Shown here one piece after another: positions 43,574-52,316 of a stretch of DNA of 64,000 nt (position 1 is the first letter of the stretch; each line of letters begins with the position of its first letter). A program made the position numbers and the translations under genes. The DNA comes from Burkholderia ubonensis subsp. mesacidophila (lineage in GTDB: Bacteria > Pseudomonadota > Gammaproteobacteria > Burkholderiales > Burkholderiaceae), in assembly GCF_002097715.1 (NCBI RefSeq), contig NZ_CP020737.1:1612001-1676000 (forward strand). The letters are read 5' to 3'. A model generated the notes under the pieces. It made no database searches. It was not told where the DNA came from and saw nothing but the letters and a program-made list of their open reading frames with translations.

Positions 43574-45883
43574 ATGCCTGACTGGCTCAATCGAGTCTGG
43601 AGAATGGCCACATCCGTGGGGCCTGCCGCATGGCCGCTCACGGCCGGCGTTGCGTTGCTGGCGGTGCTCAGCTGTACGCCTTCCGCTGAGACGCTGCTGT
43701 CGCCGCTCGACCGTCTGTACTGGAATCTGGTTGCAACCGGCGTCGATTATGGCGAGCGCGACGATGTCGTCGTCATCTCGATCGACAAGAAGACGATCGC
43801 CGAACTGGGCGGCGGCGCGAGCTATGCACGTACGTCCCATGCGCAGGTGCTCGATCGTCTCGGCGGCGCATCGGGCGTCGTGCTCGACATGACGATGTTC
43901 AGCTCGGCGCGCGGCGACGATGCGCTCGCGGCCGCGATCGCGCGGCAAGGGCGCGTCGTGCTGCCCGCCCACGTGTCACCGGAGGGCACGCGCGCCGACG
44001 CCGTGCTGCTGCCCGCGCCGCAGTTGCGCGACGCGGCGGCGGCCGTCGGCCAGCGCAGCATCGTGCTCGGCAGCGACCATCTGGTGCAGGGCATCGTGCC
44101 GTACGTCCGGGCGGACAATTCGGACGACGAGCTGCCGCATGTCGCGCTGCAGGCGATTCGCGTCGCGGGCGCGCCGCTGCCGGCCGGCGACGTGCGCCTT
44201 CACGTGCAGGATCACGTGTCCAGGCTGGGGCACGTCGAAGCGCGCTCGCTCGCGCTGTTCTTGCCGGCACGCTTCGACCTCGATCGCTATTCGTACGTCG
44301 ACGTGCTGAAGGGGCGCATTCCCGAGTCGGCGTGGCGCGACCGCATCGTCTTCATCGGCGACACGATGTCGGATCTGTCCGGTGTGTACGACCTGTCGAC
44401 GTCGGAGGGCGGACGGCTGCGGCGCGTCGAGGTCGATGCGCTGGTGACGCAGGCGCTGCTCCACGGTCACATCCTGTGGCGCGAGTCGACGGCGGTCCAG
44501 GCCGTCGTCAGCATCGCGGTCGCGACGGGGATGCTGCTGATCTGCATGCTGGTGCCGGGCTGGCGCATGTACGCATTCGCGATCGGGTGGCTGGCCGCGT
44601 TCGTCGCCGCCGAATGCGTGCTGCTCGTGCATTGGTCATACTGGGCGCCGCTCGGGCCGTTGCTCGCCGTATGCGTATTGATTTTCGCGGTTTGCGGCTG
44701 GCGGCGCGCCGCCAGCTTGCGGACGTTCCTGCTGAACGAATACGGAATGCTGCGCGGGCTTGCCGGCAAGCATGCGTTCGTCGGCTTGCCGCACGCGGCG
44801 GACGCCGATGCCGCGGACGAAGTCGAGATCGCGATGCAGCGGATTCGCGCGTGGCAGACGGCCTATGTCGACATGATCGAGACGCTGCCTTATCCGATCT
44901 TCGTCGAACAGCACGGCAAGATGCTGATGTGCAATGCGCGCGGCCGGGCGATGCTGGAGACGCTCGACGCCGACGCCGACGGCGACGCGGCGGTGCGGCG
45001 CGTGCTGTCGATCGTGCGCGACGAAGTGCTGACCGCGAAGGCGACCGGCAAGATTCACTCGGCCGAGCTGGCGCTGAACGGGCGCACGCAGATGATGATG
45101 GTGACGCCGTTCGGCGATGGCGACCGGCACAGTTCGACCGCGAGCATGATCTGCCTCGTCGATATCCACAACATCAAGGCCGCGGTCGAAAGCGACCGGC
45201 TGACGCTGCGGCACATGGCGCACGACCTGCGCAACCCGCTGTCGACGGTGCTGTCGCTGCTCGAGGAGCGCAACCAGGCCGACGGCACGACCGACGAGGA
45301 TTTCCTGGCCGACCTGCACAAGCTCGTCGACTACAGCTTGCGCGTCGCGCAGGATTTCACGCAGTTGTCGCGCGCCGAGCATCTGGACACGCGCGCTTAC
45401 GTGCCGGTGTCGGCGAACGATCTGGCGACGGAAGCGGTCGATCAGATCTGGCACAGTGCGAACGGGAAGCGAATCCGCGTCGAGGGCCCGCATTACGACG
45501 GCGACGACGTGTTCGTGCTCGGCAATCGCGACATGCTGTTGCGCGCGTTGACGAACCTGCTCGACAACGCGATCAAGTACTCGGCCGAGGAGACGGCCGT
45601 CGACGTGTGGATCGACGCCGACGACCGGCAGGTTGCGGTGGCGGTGCAGGACCAGGGGATCGGCATCCCGGCCGACGCGATGCCGCGGCTGTTCGAGCCG
45701 TTCTTTCAGGTCGACGGCATGTATCGCGACGCGAGTCGCGGGGTCGGCCTCGGGCTGCCGTTCGTGAAGGCGGTGATCGAGCGCCACGGCGGATCGGTCG
45801 ACGTGACGTCGACGCCGGGGCAGGGCAGCCGCTTCACCGTGCGTTTGCCGAGAACCGCTGCGGAATTGCTCGACGACGCGTGA
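43574..45883 (+). CDS. CHASE2-domain sensor histidine kinase
   Basis: A 769-residue membrane kinase. One N-terminal helix is followed by a periplasmic CHASE2 domain (~45-300; VVVISIDKKTIAELG, DRIVFIGDTMSDLSGVYD). Three closely spaced membrane helices (~305-375) come next, then a PAS-like segment (MIETLPYPIFVEQHGKMLMCNARG) and HisKA with the phosphoacceptor His at about residue 550 (MAHDLRNPLST). The HATPase domain shows NLLDNAIKYS, DQGIGIP and GVGLGLPFVKAVIERHGG. The ligand is unknown. No response regulator adjoins it; the nearest is the OmpR-type regulator at 61330, beyond the chitinase and secretion genes. GAGGA precedes the start by 10 bp. Confidence 0.9.
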   Translation: MPDWLNRVWRMATSVGPAAWPLTAGVALLAVLSCTPSAETLLSPLDRLYWNLVATGVDYGERDDVVVISIDKKTIAELGGGASYARTSHAQVLDRLGGASGVVLDMTMFSSARGDDALAAAIARQGRVVLPAHVSPEGTRADAVLLPAPQLRDAAAAVGQRSIVLGSDHLVQGIVPYVRADNSDDELPHVALQAIRVAGAPLPAGDVRLHVQDHVSRLGHVEARSLALFLPARFDLDRYSYVDVLKGRIPESAWRDRIVFIGDTMSDLSGVYDLSTSEGGRLRRVEVDALVTQALLHGHILWRESTAVQAVVSIAVATGMLLICMLVPGWRMYAFAIGWLAAFVAAECVLLVHWSYWAPLGPLLAVCVLIFAVCGWRRAASLRTFLLNEYGMLRGLAGKHAFVGLPHAADADAADEVEIAMQRIRAWQTAYVDMIETLPYPIFVEQHGKMLMCNARGRAMLETLDADADGDAAVRRVLSIVRDEVLTAKATGKIHSAELALNGRTQMMMVTPFGDGDRHSSTASMICLVDIHNIKAAVESDRLTLRHMAHDLRNPLSTVLSLLEERNQADGTTDEDFLADLHKLVDYSLRVAQDFTQLSRAEHLDTRAYVPVSANDLATEAVDQIWHSANGKRIRVEGPHYDGDDVFVLGNRDMLLRALTNLLDNAIKYSAEETAVDVWIDADDRQVAVAVQDQGIGIPADAMPRLFEPFFQVDGMYRDASRGVGLGLPFVKAVIERHGGSVDVTSTPGQGSRFTVRLPRTAAELLDDA

Positions 45884-45958
45884 CCGGAGGAGGGCCGGAA
45901 CGGCGGCGCGGGCGCGCGTTTCGTTGAAGTCGGGCAGGGATCGAAACCGGGTTGATGG

Positions 45959-45996
45959 AAGGCCGGGGCCTGTATGGCACGGGGTCCGGCCTTTTT
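45959..45996 (+). terminator. Terminator of the CHASE2 kinase gene
   Basis: AAGGCCGG and CCGGCCTT form the stem, with a partly paired centre and TTTTT at the end, 75 bp after the kinase stop. From here to 46299 I see no gene. Confidence 0.7.
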
Positions 45997-46299
45997 GCGT
46001 TCGGGCGCGGCGCTCGTCACGACACGGCGGACGCCGGGGCCGGACAGGTCGTCGAAGGGCGCGGCGTTTGCGCCGTTCGAACGCGGGGCAGGGCGAAATT
46101 GATGCAAGGCCGATAGCGGCGTTGGCGCGTTGCACGTGACGACGCGCGGGATTCGTGCCTGCGGCGATGTGGCGACGGCTCGCCGGCCCGGGCTTGCCGG
46201 TGATCGAGCGCATCGTTTGGCGCGTTCGCATGCAGGCTCGGCGGCGTGTAGATGCCGGCACGGACACACATCGTCGGCGTCCGCGCCGTAAACGAAAAC

Positions 46300-46320
46300 G
46301 CCCTCGCACGAGGCGAGGGC
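46300..46320 (-). terminator. Probable terminator of the chitinase gene
   Basis: GCCCTCGC (46300-46307) and GCGAGGGC (46313-46320) form an 8-bp stem with a 5-nt loop, followed on the minus strand by GTTTTCG. It lies about 100 bp after the chitinase stop. Confidence 0.65.
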
Positions 46321-46418
46321 GATACCGGCATCAGCCGTTGTGCATAAGGAGACGCGGGTTTCACATCGGCCGGGGCGCCGCGACAGCGCCGCCGGCCGGA
46401 CCTGGCAGGTTGTTCGGC

Positions 46419-49319
46419 TTACTCCTTGTGCTCCTCCCATGCCTGGTCCCATGCGGTGCCCTTGCCCGGCTCGTAAGCCCACGCCGCCATCGAGCACCAG
46501 TTGGTGTACGGGAACGGCTTGCAGCGGTACAGCTTGCCGTTGTTGGAGACGACGTCGCCGGCGTTGTACTTCGTACCTTCCTTGTACTGCGGGTGAGTGC
46601 CGCCGCCGTTGCCGCCACCTTCGCCACCGCCGTTACCGCCGTTGCCGCCGCCTTCGCCGCCACCGTTGCCGCCTTCGCCGTCACCGTAGAGCGTCCATGC
46701 GTCGTTCCACGCGAAGCCCTTGCCGGGTTCGTACGCCGTCGGCGCGCCCGAGCACCAGCCGCTGTTCGGGAACGGCTTGCACTGGTACAGCTTGCCGAGG
46801 TTCGACACGATGTCGCCGGCGTTGTACTGCGTGCCGGCCTTGTACGCCGGGTATTTGCCGCCTTCGCCGCCGCCGTTGCCGCCGCCGCCTTCGCCGCCGC
46901 CGCCGCCCGCATCCTTGGCCTTCACGAGGACCGCGTGCTTCGCGGTGCTCGACAGCTTGCCGTCGCTGACCGTGACCGAGAACGTGAACGACTGGTCCTT
47001 CGCGAGTTCGGGCGCGGTGAAGCTCAGCGTCGCGCCGTTCGGCGTCGCGTTGATGCCGGTCGGGACGTTCCACTTGAAGCTCAGCTTGTCGCCGTCCGGG
47101 TCGGTCGATTTCTCGGCCGACAGCGTCACGGCCTGGCCGGCTTCCACCGTTGCCGGGCCGCCGAGGTGCGCGACCGGCGGACGGTTTTCCGCAGGCGGCG
47201 GCTCGACCGTCGCCTCCGCCTGCGCGGTTACGACGACCTGCGCCGTATCCTTCAGGCCGGCCGGGTCGGTGACCGTCACGCGGAACGTGTACTTCGTGTC
47301 CTGCTTGACCGACGGAACGTCGACGCTCGCCTTCGCGCTCGTCGCATTGGCGAGCTTCAGCGGATCGCCGCCGACCTGTTCCCACTTGAAGCTGAGCTTT
47401 TCGCCGTCGGGATCGCGCGACTTCGACGCGTCGAGCGTCACCGTCTGCGGCCCGGTGACCGTCATGTCGGCGCCCGCGTTCGCGACCGGCGGATGGTTCT
47501 CCGCACCGCCGCCGCCTTCGTCGCCGTGGCCGAGGCCCTTGTGCATCGCATTCAGGATGTCGCCGTTGTCCGCGTCGATTTCCCACGAGAACAGGCCGCC
47601 CAGTTGATGCGCGCGCACGTAGTCGCCCTTCGCGAGGACCGAACGCTCGTCGTCGAACGTGAGGAGTTCGCCGGTGCTCTTGTTGAAGACGTATGGCGCT
47701 TCGGCCGTCTGGTCATAGTGATATTCGTAGCCGTTGATGCCGGCGTTGTTCGGCCCGATCATCTCCGACTTGAGTTTCTTGTAGTCGAGGATGCCCGGTT
47801 CCCACTGGCCCTTGTGCGGCCCCGTCGCCGTGCCGGTGAACGGATTGCCGTCGGCATAGCCGTGCACGCCGTTCCAGCCGCGGGCATACGCCGCCGCGCC
47901 GACGACGAGCTTCTTCGGATCGACGCCCTGCTCGAGAAGCGCAGCGATCGAGTTGTCCGTCGTGTACGCGGTGTCCGGCTTCCAGTTCGGCGCGTACAGC
48001 GCGGTTTGATGACCCAGCTCCGTCAGACTGAACGCACCGTAGTAGTCGTACGTCATGTCGAAGATGTAGTCCATGTACTTCGTGGCTTCCTTGTAGTTCA
48101 CCACGTCGATCTTGTCCTTGCCCGCGCCGATCGCCGACGTCAGCTCGTAGGTCCTGCCGGTTTCCTGCGACAGCTTGTCGAGCATCTGACGCAGTTCCTT
48201 CATCAGCGTCACGTACAGCGGGCCGTCCTTCACCGGATCGCCGAGCGACGGGTTCACGCCCTTGCCGCCCGGGAATTCCCAGTCGATGTCGACGCCGTCG
48301 AAGAACTTCCACGTGCGCAGCAGTTGCTCGGTCGAATCGACGAACACCTTGCGCTTCGCCTGATCGTGCATCTGGAAGAACGGGTCGGACAGCGTCCAGC
48401 CGCCGATCGACGGCAGGATCTTCAGGTTCGGGTTGCGCTTCTTCGCGGCCATCATCTGGCCGAGCACGCCCTTGAGCTTCGAATTCGCGGTCTGGCCCGG
48501 CAACGTCTTGGCCATCTCGCCATAGGTGTCGTGGATCGCGACGCTGTAATCGGGCAGGCCCTTGCAGCTTTGCACCAGCGTGTTGAACGAGCCCGGCAGG
48601 TCCTTCGCGAGCGATGCGTTCACGTCCGCGCCGCCGCAGATCGGGATGAAGCCGTACAGCATGTGCGTGAGGTTCTCGACCGGCACGTTGTCGACGTTGA
48701 ACTTGCGGTCGTAGATCGACCAGCTCGCGAAGTACGTGCCGACCACCGAACCGGACGTGTTCGCATACGGTTTGTTGGTCTTGCTTGCGTTGTTCGGCAG
48801 GTCGTCCGCGAGCTCGGGAATCGTGTCGAACACGACCACGTCGAGCGGCGCGCTGTCGGTCCACGCGCCGTTGGCGTCGATCACGCGCACCTGCATCTTC
48901 TTCACGCCGGGCGTCTTCACGTTCGCGATCACCTGGCTGCTTTGCGTGCCGCCGGGCGTCATCCTGACCTCGGACGCGGGATCGACGACGCCGTTGACCA
49001 CCGCGACCGCCTTCACGGCGGTGCCGTTGCTCCAGATGTCGAACGGCAGCGGCACGTCGACCTTCTTGTTCAGCTTGACGATGTCCTTGTACGGCGCGAC
49101 GCCTGCCTTCTGCATGTCGATCTCGACGAAGCCGTGCGGCTGCGACGTGATTTCGTACTGCTTCAGGCTGGGTTTTCCCGGCGCGGCCAATGCGGCGTTC
49201 GCGAAGCTCAGTGCGCTGGCCGCCGCGAGTGCGGCATAGGCAACGTGCGCACGACGTAGCGAGCGGCGGCGGATCACGATGTTGGGAGTGCGTTTATGCG
49301 ATTTCAATTTGATAGCCAT
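46419..49319 (-). CDS. Secreted GH18 chitinase with PKD-like and two chitin-binding domains
   Basis: A 966-residue enzyme hydrolysing chitin. After a signal peptide (cleaved near AALAAPG) comes an N-terminal Ig/FnIII-like domain like that of Serratia ChiA. The GH18 barrel (~170-600) contains the catalytic DGVDIDWE, the acid Glu about residue 348. Two PKD/cadherin-like modules (~620-800; NAGADMTVTGPQTVTLDASKS and LGGPATVEAGQAVTLSAEKS) follow. Two C-terminal CBM5/12 chitin-binding domains (YPAYKAGTQYNAGDIVS and HPQYKEGTKYNAGDVVS) are separated by Gly/Glu/Asn linkers. I start at 49319, where AAGGAT precedes the ATG. Multiple modules suit attack on crystalline chitin, and secretion by type II is usual for such enzymes. 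Confidence 0.95.
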   Translation of the reverse strand: MAIKLKSHKRTPNIVIRRRSLRRAHVAYAALAAASALSFANAALAAPGKPSLKQYEITSQPHGFVEIDMQKAGVAPYKDIVKLNKKVDVPLPFDIWSNGTAVKAVAVVNGVVDPASEVRMTPGGTQSSQVIANVKTPGVKKMQVRVIDANGAWTDSAPLDVVVFDTIPELADDLPNNASKTNKPYANTSGSVVGTYFASWSIYDRKFNVDNVPVENLTHMLYGFIPICGGADVNASLAKDLPGSFNTLVQSCKGLPDYSVAIHDTYGEMAKTLPGQTANSKLKGVLGQMMAAKKRNPNLKILPSIGGWTLSDPFFQMHDQAKRKVFVDSTEQLLRTWKFFDGVDIDWEFPGGKGVNPSLGDPVKDGPLYVTLMKELRQMLDKLSQETGRTYELTSAIGAGKDKIDVVNYKEATKYMDYIFDMTYDYYGAFSLTELGHQTALYAPNWKPDTAYTTDNSIAALLEQGVDPKKLVVGAAAYARGWNGVHGYADGNPFTGTATGPHKGQWEPGILDYKKLKSEMIGPNNAGINGYEYHYDQTAEAPYVFNKSTGELLTFDDERSVLAKGDYVRAHQLGGLFSWEIDADNGDILNAMHKGLGHGDEGGGGAENHPPVANAGADMTVTGPQTVTLDASKSRDPDGEKLSFKWEQVGGDPLKLANATSAKASVDVPSVKQDTKYTFRVTVTDPAGLKDTAQVVVTAQAEATVEPPPAENRPPVAHLGGPATVEAGQAVTLSAEKSTDPDGDKLSFKWNVPTGINATPNGATLSFTAPELAKDQSFTFSVTVSDGKLSSTAKHAVLVKAKDAGGGGGEGGGGNGGGEGGKYPAYKAGTQYNAGDIVSNLGKLYQCKPFPNSGWCSGAPTAYEPGKGFAWNDAWTLYGDGEGGNGGGEGGGNGGNGGGEGGGNGGGTHPQYKEGTKYNAGDVVSNNGKLYRCKPFPYTNWCSMAAWAYEPGKGTAWDQAWEEHKE

Positions 49320-49628
49320 CCATCCTTGTGTTGAAAAAGAGTACCGGGGAAGCGAGCACATTCTTTTTCCTGGGCGGAATGGCGGCAACGAATCTCAATG
49401 CAATCTAAACGCGGGCCGTGTGAACACGGTGTGCGTAAAAGCAGGCGTCGTACGGGGAGCGCGACGCATCTTTGAGAGATTGTTTAGGAAGGTACGCCGA
49501 TGCGCGGCGCCTGACGATACTGCACTCAGCGTTTCGTCAGCAGAACATGCGTCACGCAAATTCCGGCGGTCGCTCGCGATTCGCCTAACGAGGCAACCAC
49601 CATTCAACTCTCAACCAAACGGAATCAG
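49320..49628. promoter_or_regulatory. Divergent promoter region between chitinase and LPMO genes
   Basis: These 309 bp separate two divergent chitin-degradation genes and must hold both promoters. The clearest element is the dyad CCGTGT-GA-ACACGG (49416-49429), a candidate shared operator. The flanking sequence is AT-richer than the genes. No gene seen. Confidence 0.45.
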
Positions 49629-51089
49629 ATGAGAACCCGAACAGCGAAAAAGACCCTCTTCACCCTGTCGCCGCTCGTGGCCTGCGCGTCGATGTTCTTC
49701 GCGCAAGCCGCATTTGCCCATGGCTACCTGTCGGAGCCGCCGTCGCGCAACCTGCTGTGCAGCGCGAAGTCGGGCAAGATCGAAAACTTCAACTGCGGTT
49801 CGGTCGCCTATGAACCGCAAAGCGTCGAAGGCAAGCAGGGCTTCCCGGCAGCCGGCGCGCCGGATGGCGAGATCGCGAGCGGCGGCGTGACGCAGTTCAG
49901 CGAACTCAACGAGCAGTCCGTCGATCGCTGGAAGATCACCGACATCAAGCCGGGTGCGCAGAAGTTCAAGTGGACGTTCACCGCGCCGCACGTGACGAAG
50001 GAATTCAAGTACTACCTGACGAAGCAGGGCTGGAATCCGAACGCGAAGCTCACGCGTGAGCAGTTCGACCTGACGCCGTTCTGCACGGTCGACGGCGGGA
50101 TGAAGAAAGCCGACGAGATCGGCCCGCACGGCTGCACGATTCCGTCGGACAAGAAGGGCCATCACGTGATGCTGACGACGTGGCACGTCGGCGATACGGC
50201 CGGCATGTTCTACAACGTCGCCGACCTGAACATCACCGACGCCGGCGGCCCGGTCGATCCGGGCAAGCCGAACTGGTCGACGGTCGGCAGCATCGCGCCG
50301 ACGATGGACCTGAAGACCGGCGACAAGGTCACGAACCGCGTGTTCAAGTCGGGCGGCGAAGTGCCGTCGATGAAGACCACGGTGACGATCGGTTCGGCGC
50401 AGCAGGGCGAACGCAACATGTGGCCGATGCTGCTCGCGAAGGAAATCAACCGCACGCAGGCGGCGAACCTGATCGCCGGCGTCGAGCGCGACGGCCGCAT
50501 CGAGCCGGCGCTCGGCAAGAACGATGTGTTCTCGAAGAGCACCAGCGGCATCGTGCGCACCGAAACGACGATCGATCACCAGCCGGAAGGCGGCATCGAC
50601 GAAGGCTTCAGCATCTCGAACAACGGCGAGTTCAAGATCCAGAACGGCAAGGCGACCGCGAAGTTCTTCCTGAAGTTCAACCATGCGAAGGACACGAACG
50701 TCACCGTGAAGGTCTACGACGCGTCGAACTCGCTGGTCGGCTCGAAGTCGTCGACGATGCGCATGCAGGGCGACGTGAACGTCGATATCGCGAACGCGAA
50801 GGCGGGCAACCATACGGCCGTGGCGACCTCGCAGATCGACGGCGGCACGCTGAAGCAGGAAACCACCACGTTCAAGCTGACCGGCGAATCGGGCGGCGGC
50901 GAAGGCGCGCAGTGCCAGACCGCATGGAAGCAGGGCACGGCCTACACGGGCGGCGCGAAGGTGCAGCACGGCGGCAGCACGTACGAGGCGCGCTGGTGGA
51001 CCCAGAACGAGGTCCCGGGCAATCCGGCATCGACGGGCGCCGACCATACCGGCAAGGTGTGGAAGGACCTCGGCGCTTGCAGCAAGTAA
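49629..51089 (+). CDS. gbpA: AA10 lytic polysaccharide monooxygenase, GbpA-like chitin-binding protein
   Basis: A 486-residue secreted protein. The signal peptide is cleaved at AFA|HGYLSEPPSR, exposing the N-terminal His (residue 31) of the copper histidine brace; the second His is at about residue 186 (LTTWHVGDT). The AA10 domain runs to ~215. Two middle domains as in Vibrio GbpA follow (~230-420; IGSAQQGERNMWPMLLAKEIN). The C-terminal CBM5/12 chitin-binding domain begins CQTAWKQGTAYTGGAKVQHGG. It oxidatively cleaves crystalline chitin and works with the divergent chitinase. Four-domain length agrees with GbpA (~485). A copper brace residue or the CBM being missing would weaken this; both are present. 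Confidence 0.95.
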   Translation: MRTRTAKKTLFTLSPLVACASMFFAQAAFAHGYLSEPPSRNLLCSAKSGKIENFNCGSVAYEPQSVEGKQGFPAAGAPDGEIASGGVTQFSELNEQSVDRWKITDIKPGAQKFKWTFTAPHVTKEFKYYLTKQGWNPNAKLTREQFDLTPFCTVDGGMKKADEIGPHGCTIPSDKKGHHVMLTTWHVGDTAGMFYNVADLNITDAGGPVDPGKPNWSTVGSIAPTMDLKTGDKVTNRVFKSGGEVPSMKTTVTIGSAQQGERNMWPMLLAKEINRTQAANLIAGVERDGRIEPALGKNDVFSKSTSGIVRTETTIDHQPEGGIDEGFSISNNGEFKIQNGKATAKFFLKFNHAKDTNVTVKVYDASNSLVGSKSSTMRMQGDVNVDIANAKAGNHTAVATSQIDGGTLKQETTTFKLTGESGGGEGAQCQTAWKQGTAYTGGAKVQHGGSTYEARWWTQNEVPGNPASTGADHTGKVWKDLGACSK

Positions 51090-51090
51090 C

Positions 51091-51126
51091 GACCTGAAAG
51101 CGGACCTGAAAACGGACCTGAATAGG
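51091..51126 (+). repeat. Three tandem 12-bp units after the LPMO stop
   Basis: GACCTGAAAGCG, GACCTGAAAACG and GACCTGAATAGG follow one another directly after the LPMO stop codon. This small array may vary in copy number. No function is evident. Confidence 0.7.
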
Positions 51127-51135
51127 CGCTGAGGC

Positions 51136-51170
51136 GAGCCGCACGCAGCAATGCGTGCGGCTCTTTTATT
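51136..51170 (+). terminator. Terminator of the LPMO gene
   Basis: GAGCCGCACGC (51136-51146) and GCGTGCGGCTC (51153-51163) form a perfect 11-bp stem with a 6-nt loop, followed by TTTTATTT. Confidence 0.92.
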
Positions 51171-51386
51171 TGCGGCGCGAGCGCGAATCGACCGATTGAA
51201 ACCTTCGTTGATATTTCGTTGATGAAAGTGGTGGCGTTTTCCTCCCCCCCGGAAAATGACGTCATCGATCAGCGCTTTCCTTCAATCGAACCAGCATCCC
51301 CGAAAGCGCCTCATTCACCTGCCGTCTGCAACACGACGGCCCCCGGCCGCGACGCCGCGCCGGGATCTCTACAGAGGGAAAACGAC

Positions 51387-51827
51387 GTGAAACAGAATTA
51401 TCGGAAATGGACGAAGCGCCGCGGCCAGCAGGGTTTTACGCTGCTCGAGCTGCTGGTCGTGCTGCTGATCATCGCGCTCCTGGCCGGCTATGTCGGTCCG
51501 AAGCTGTTTTCGCAGGTCGACAAGGCAAAGGTCAAGTCGACGGAAGCGCAGATGAAGACGCTGGGCGACGCGGTCACGCAATTCCGGCTCGACACGGGGC
51601 GTTATCCGACGGCCGACGAAGGGCTCGATGCGCTGGTCGCGCAGCCGCAACGCAGCGACGGCTGGAACGGCCCGTATCTCGCGAAGGCCGTGCCGAAGGA
51701 CGGCTGGGGCCGCGCGTACCAGTGGAACGTGCCGGGCCGCGAAGGCGAGGCGGAGATCGTGTCGCTCGGGCGGGACGGTCGTGTTGGCGGGAGCGGCATC
51801 GATGCGGACCTCGTCTACGGCATGTAA
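51387..51827 (+). CDS. gspG: Type II secretion major pseudopilin GspG
   Basis: A 146-residue pseudopilin. A GTG start at 51387 with GAGG upstream gives a short basic leader and the prepilin peptidase site GQQG|FTLLELLVVLLIIALLAG with Glu5. The C-terminal part has the GspG pattern YPTADEGLDALVAQP, GPYLAKAVPKDGWGRAYQW and the calcium-site loop SLGRDGRVGGSGIDADL. It forms the periplasmic pseudopilus piston. It is the first gene of the secretion operon. The upstream gap from the LPMO terminator contains a run of seven C at 51244-51250 and a palindrome ATGACGTCAT. The lytic transglycosylase gene overlaps its last 26 bp. Confidence 0.92.
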   Translation: MKQNYRKWTKRRGQQGFTLLELLVVLLIIALLAGYVGPKLFSQVDKAKVKSTEAQMKTLGDAVTQFRLDTGRYPTADEGLDALVAQPQRSDGWNGPYLAKAVPKDGWGRAYQWNVPGREGEAEIVSLGRDGRVGGSGIDADLVYGM

Positions 51828-52314
51828 GGGTCTGCGCCGCTGGATCGCGGCGGTGGCGCTGTTCGCCACCTGCGCATCCGGCGCCGCGGCCAAGGATTGC
51901 TGGACCCGGGCGGGCGATCGGCATGGCATCGATCCGTTGCTGCTGGTCGCGATCGCGAAGGTGGAATCCGCGCTGAATCCGCGCGCGATAAACCGGAACC
52001 GGAACGGCACCTACGACATCGGGCTGATGCAGATCAACAGTTCGCATCTGCCGCGTCTCGTCAAGGTCGGCGTGACGCACAAGCGGCTGATCGACGAACC
52101 CTGCACGTCGATCGACACCGGCGCATCGATTCTCGCGGGATTCATCGACCGGCACGGCTACACCTGGAACGCGGTCGGCGCGTATAACGCCGGGTCGTCG
52201 ACGAAACGCGAGCCCGCACGCAAGGCTTACGCGACCAAGGTCTGGCGCGAGTACCGCGCGTTGACGAGCGATCGCGACGCGAGCCTCGCGATGCTCGATG
52301 AATGGCGGAGGTAG
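51802..52314 (+). CDS. Lytic transglycosylase (SLT family, IagB/PilT-like)
   Basis: A 170-residue exported muramidase. The start at 51802 lies inside the gspG 3' end and opens a signal peptide (GLRRWIAAVALFATCASGAAA). The mature part has the goose-lysozyme-like catalytic region HGIDPLLLVAIAKVESALNP (catalytic Glu in KVES), then YDIGLMQINSSHLP and VGAYNAGS. Such small enzymes locally open peptidoglycan for secretion systems and pili. Being inside the operon, it probably makes room for the pseudopilus or secretin. This is common in type III/IV systems but not part of the standard gsp set. Confidence 0.9.
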   Translation: MRTSSTACKGLRRWIAAVALFATCASGAAAKDCWTRAGDRHGIDPLLLVAIAKVESALNPRAINRNRNGTYDIGLMQINSSHLPRLVKVGVTHKRLIDEPCTSIDTGASILAGFIDRHGYTWNAVGAYNAGSSTKREPARKAYATKVWREYRALTSDRDASLAMLDEWRR

Positions 52315-52316
52315 CG

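Noticed and set aside
46155..49259. 1034-codon plus-strand frame opposite the chitinase
   Set aside because: Antisense shadow. The GH18, PKD and chitin-binding motifs are all on the minus strand.
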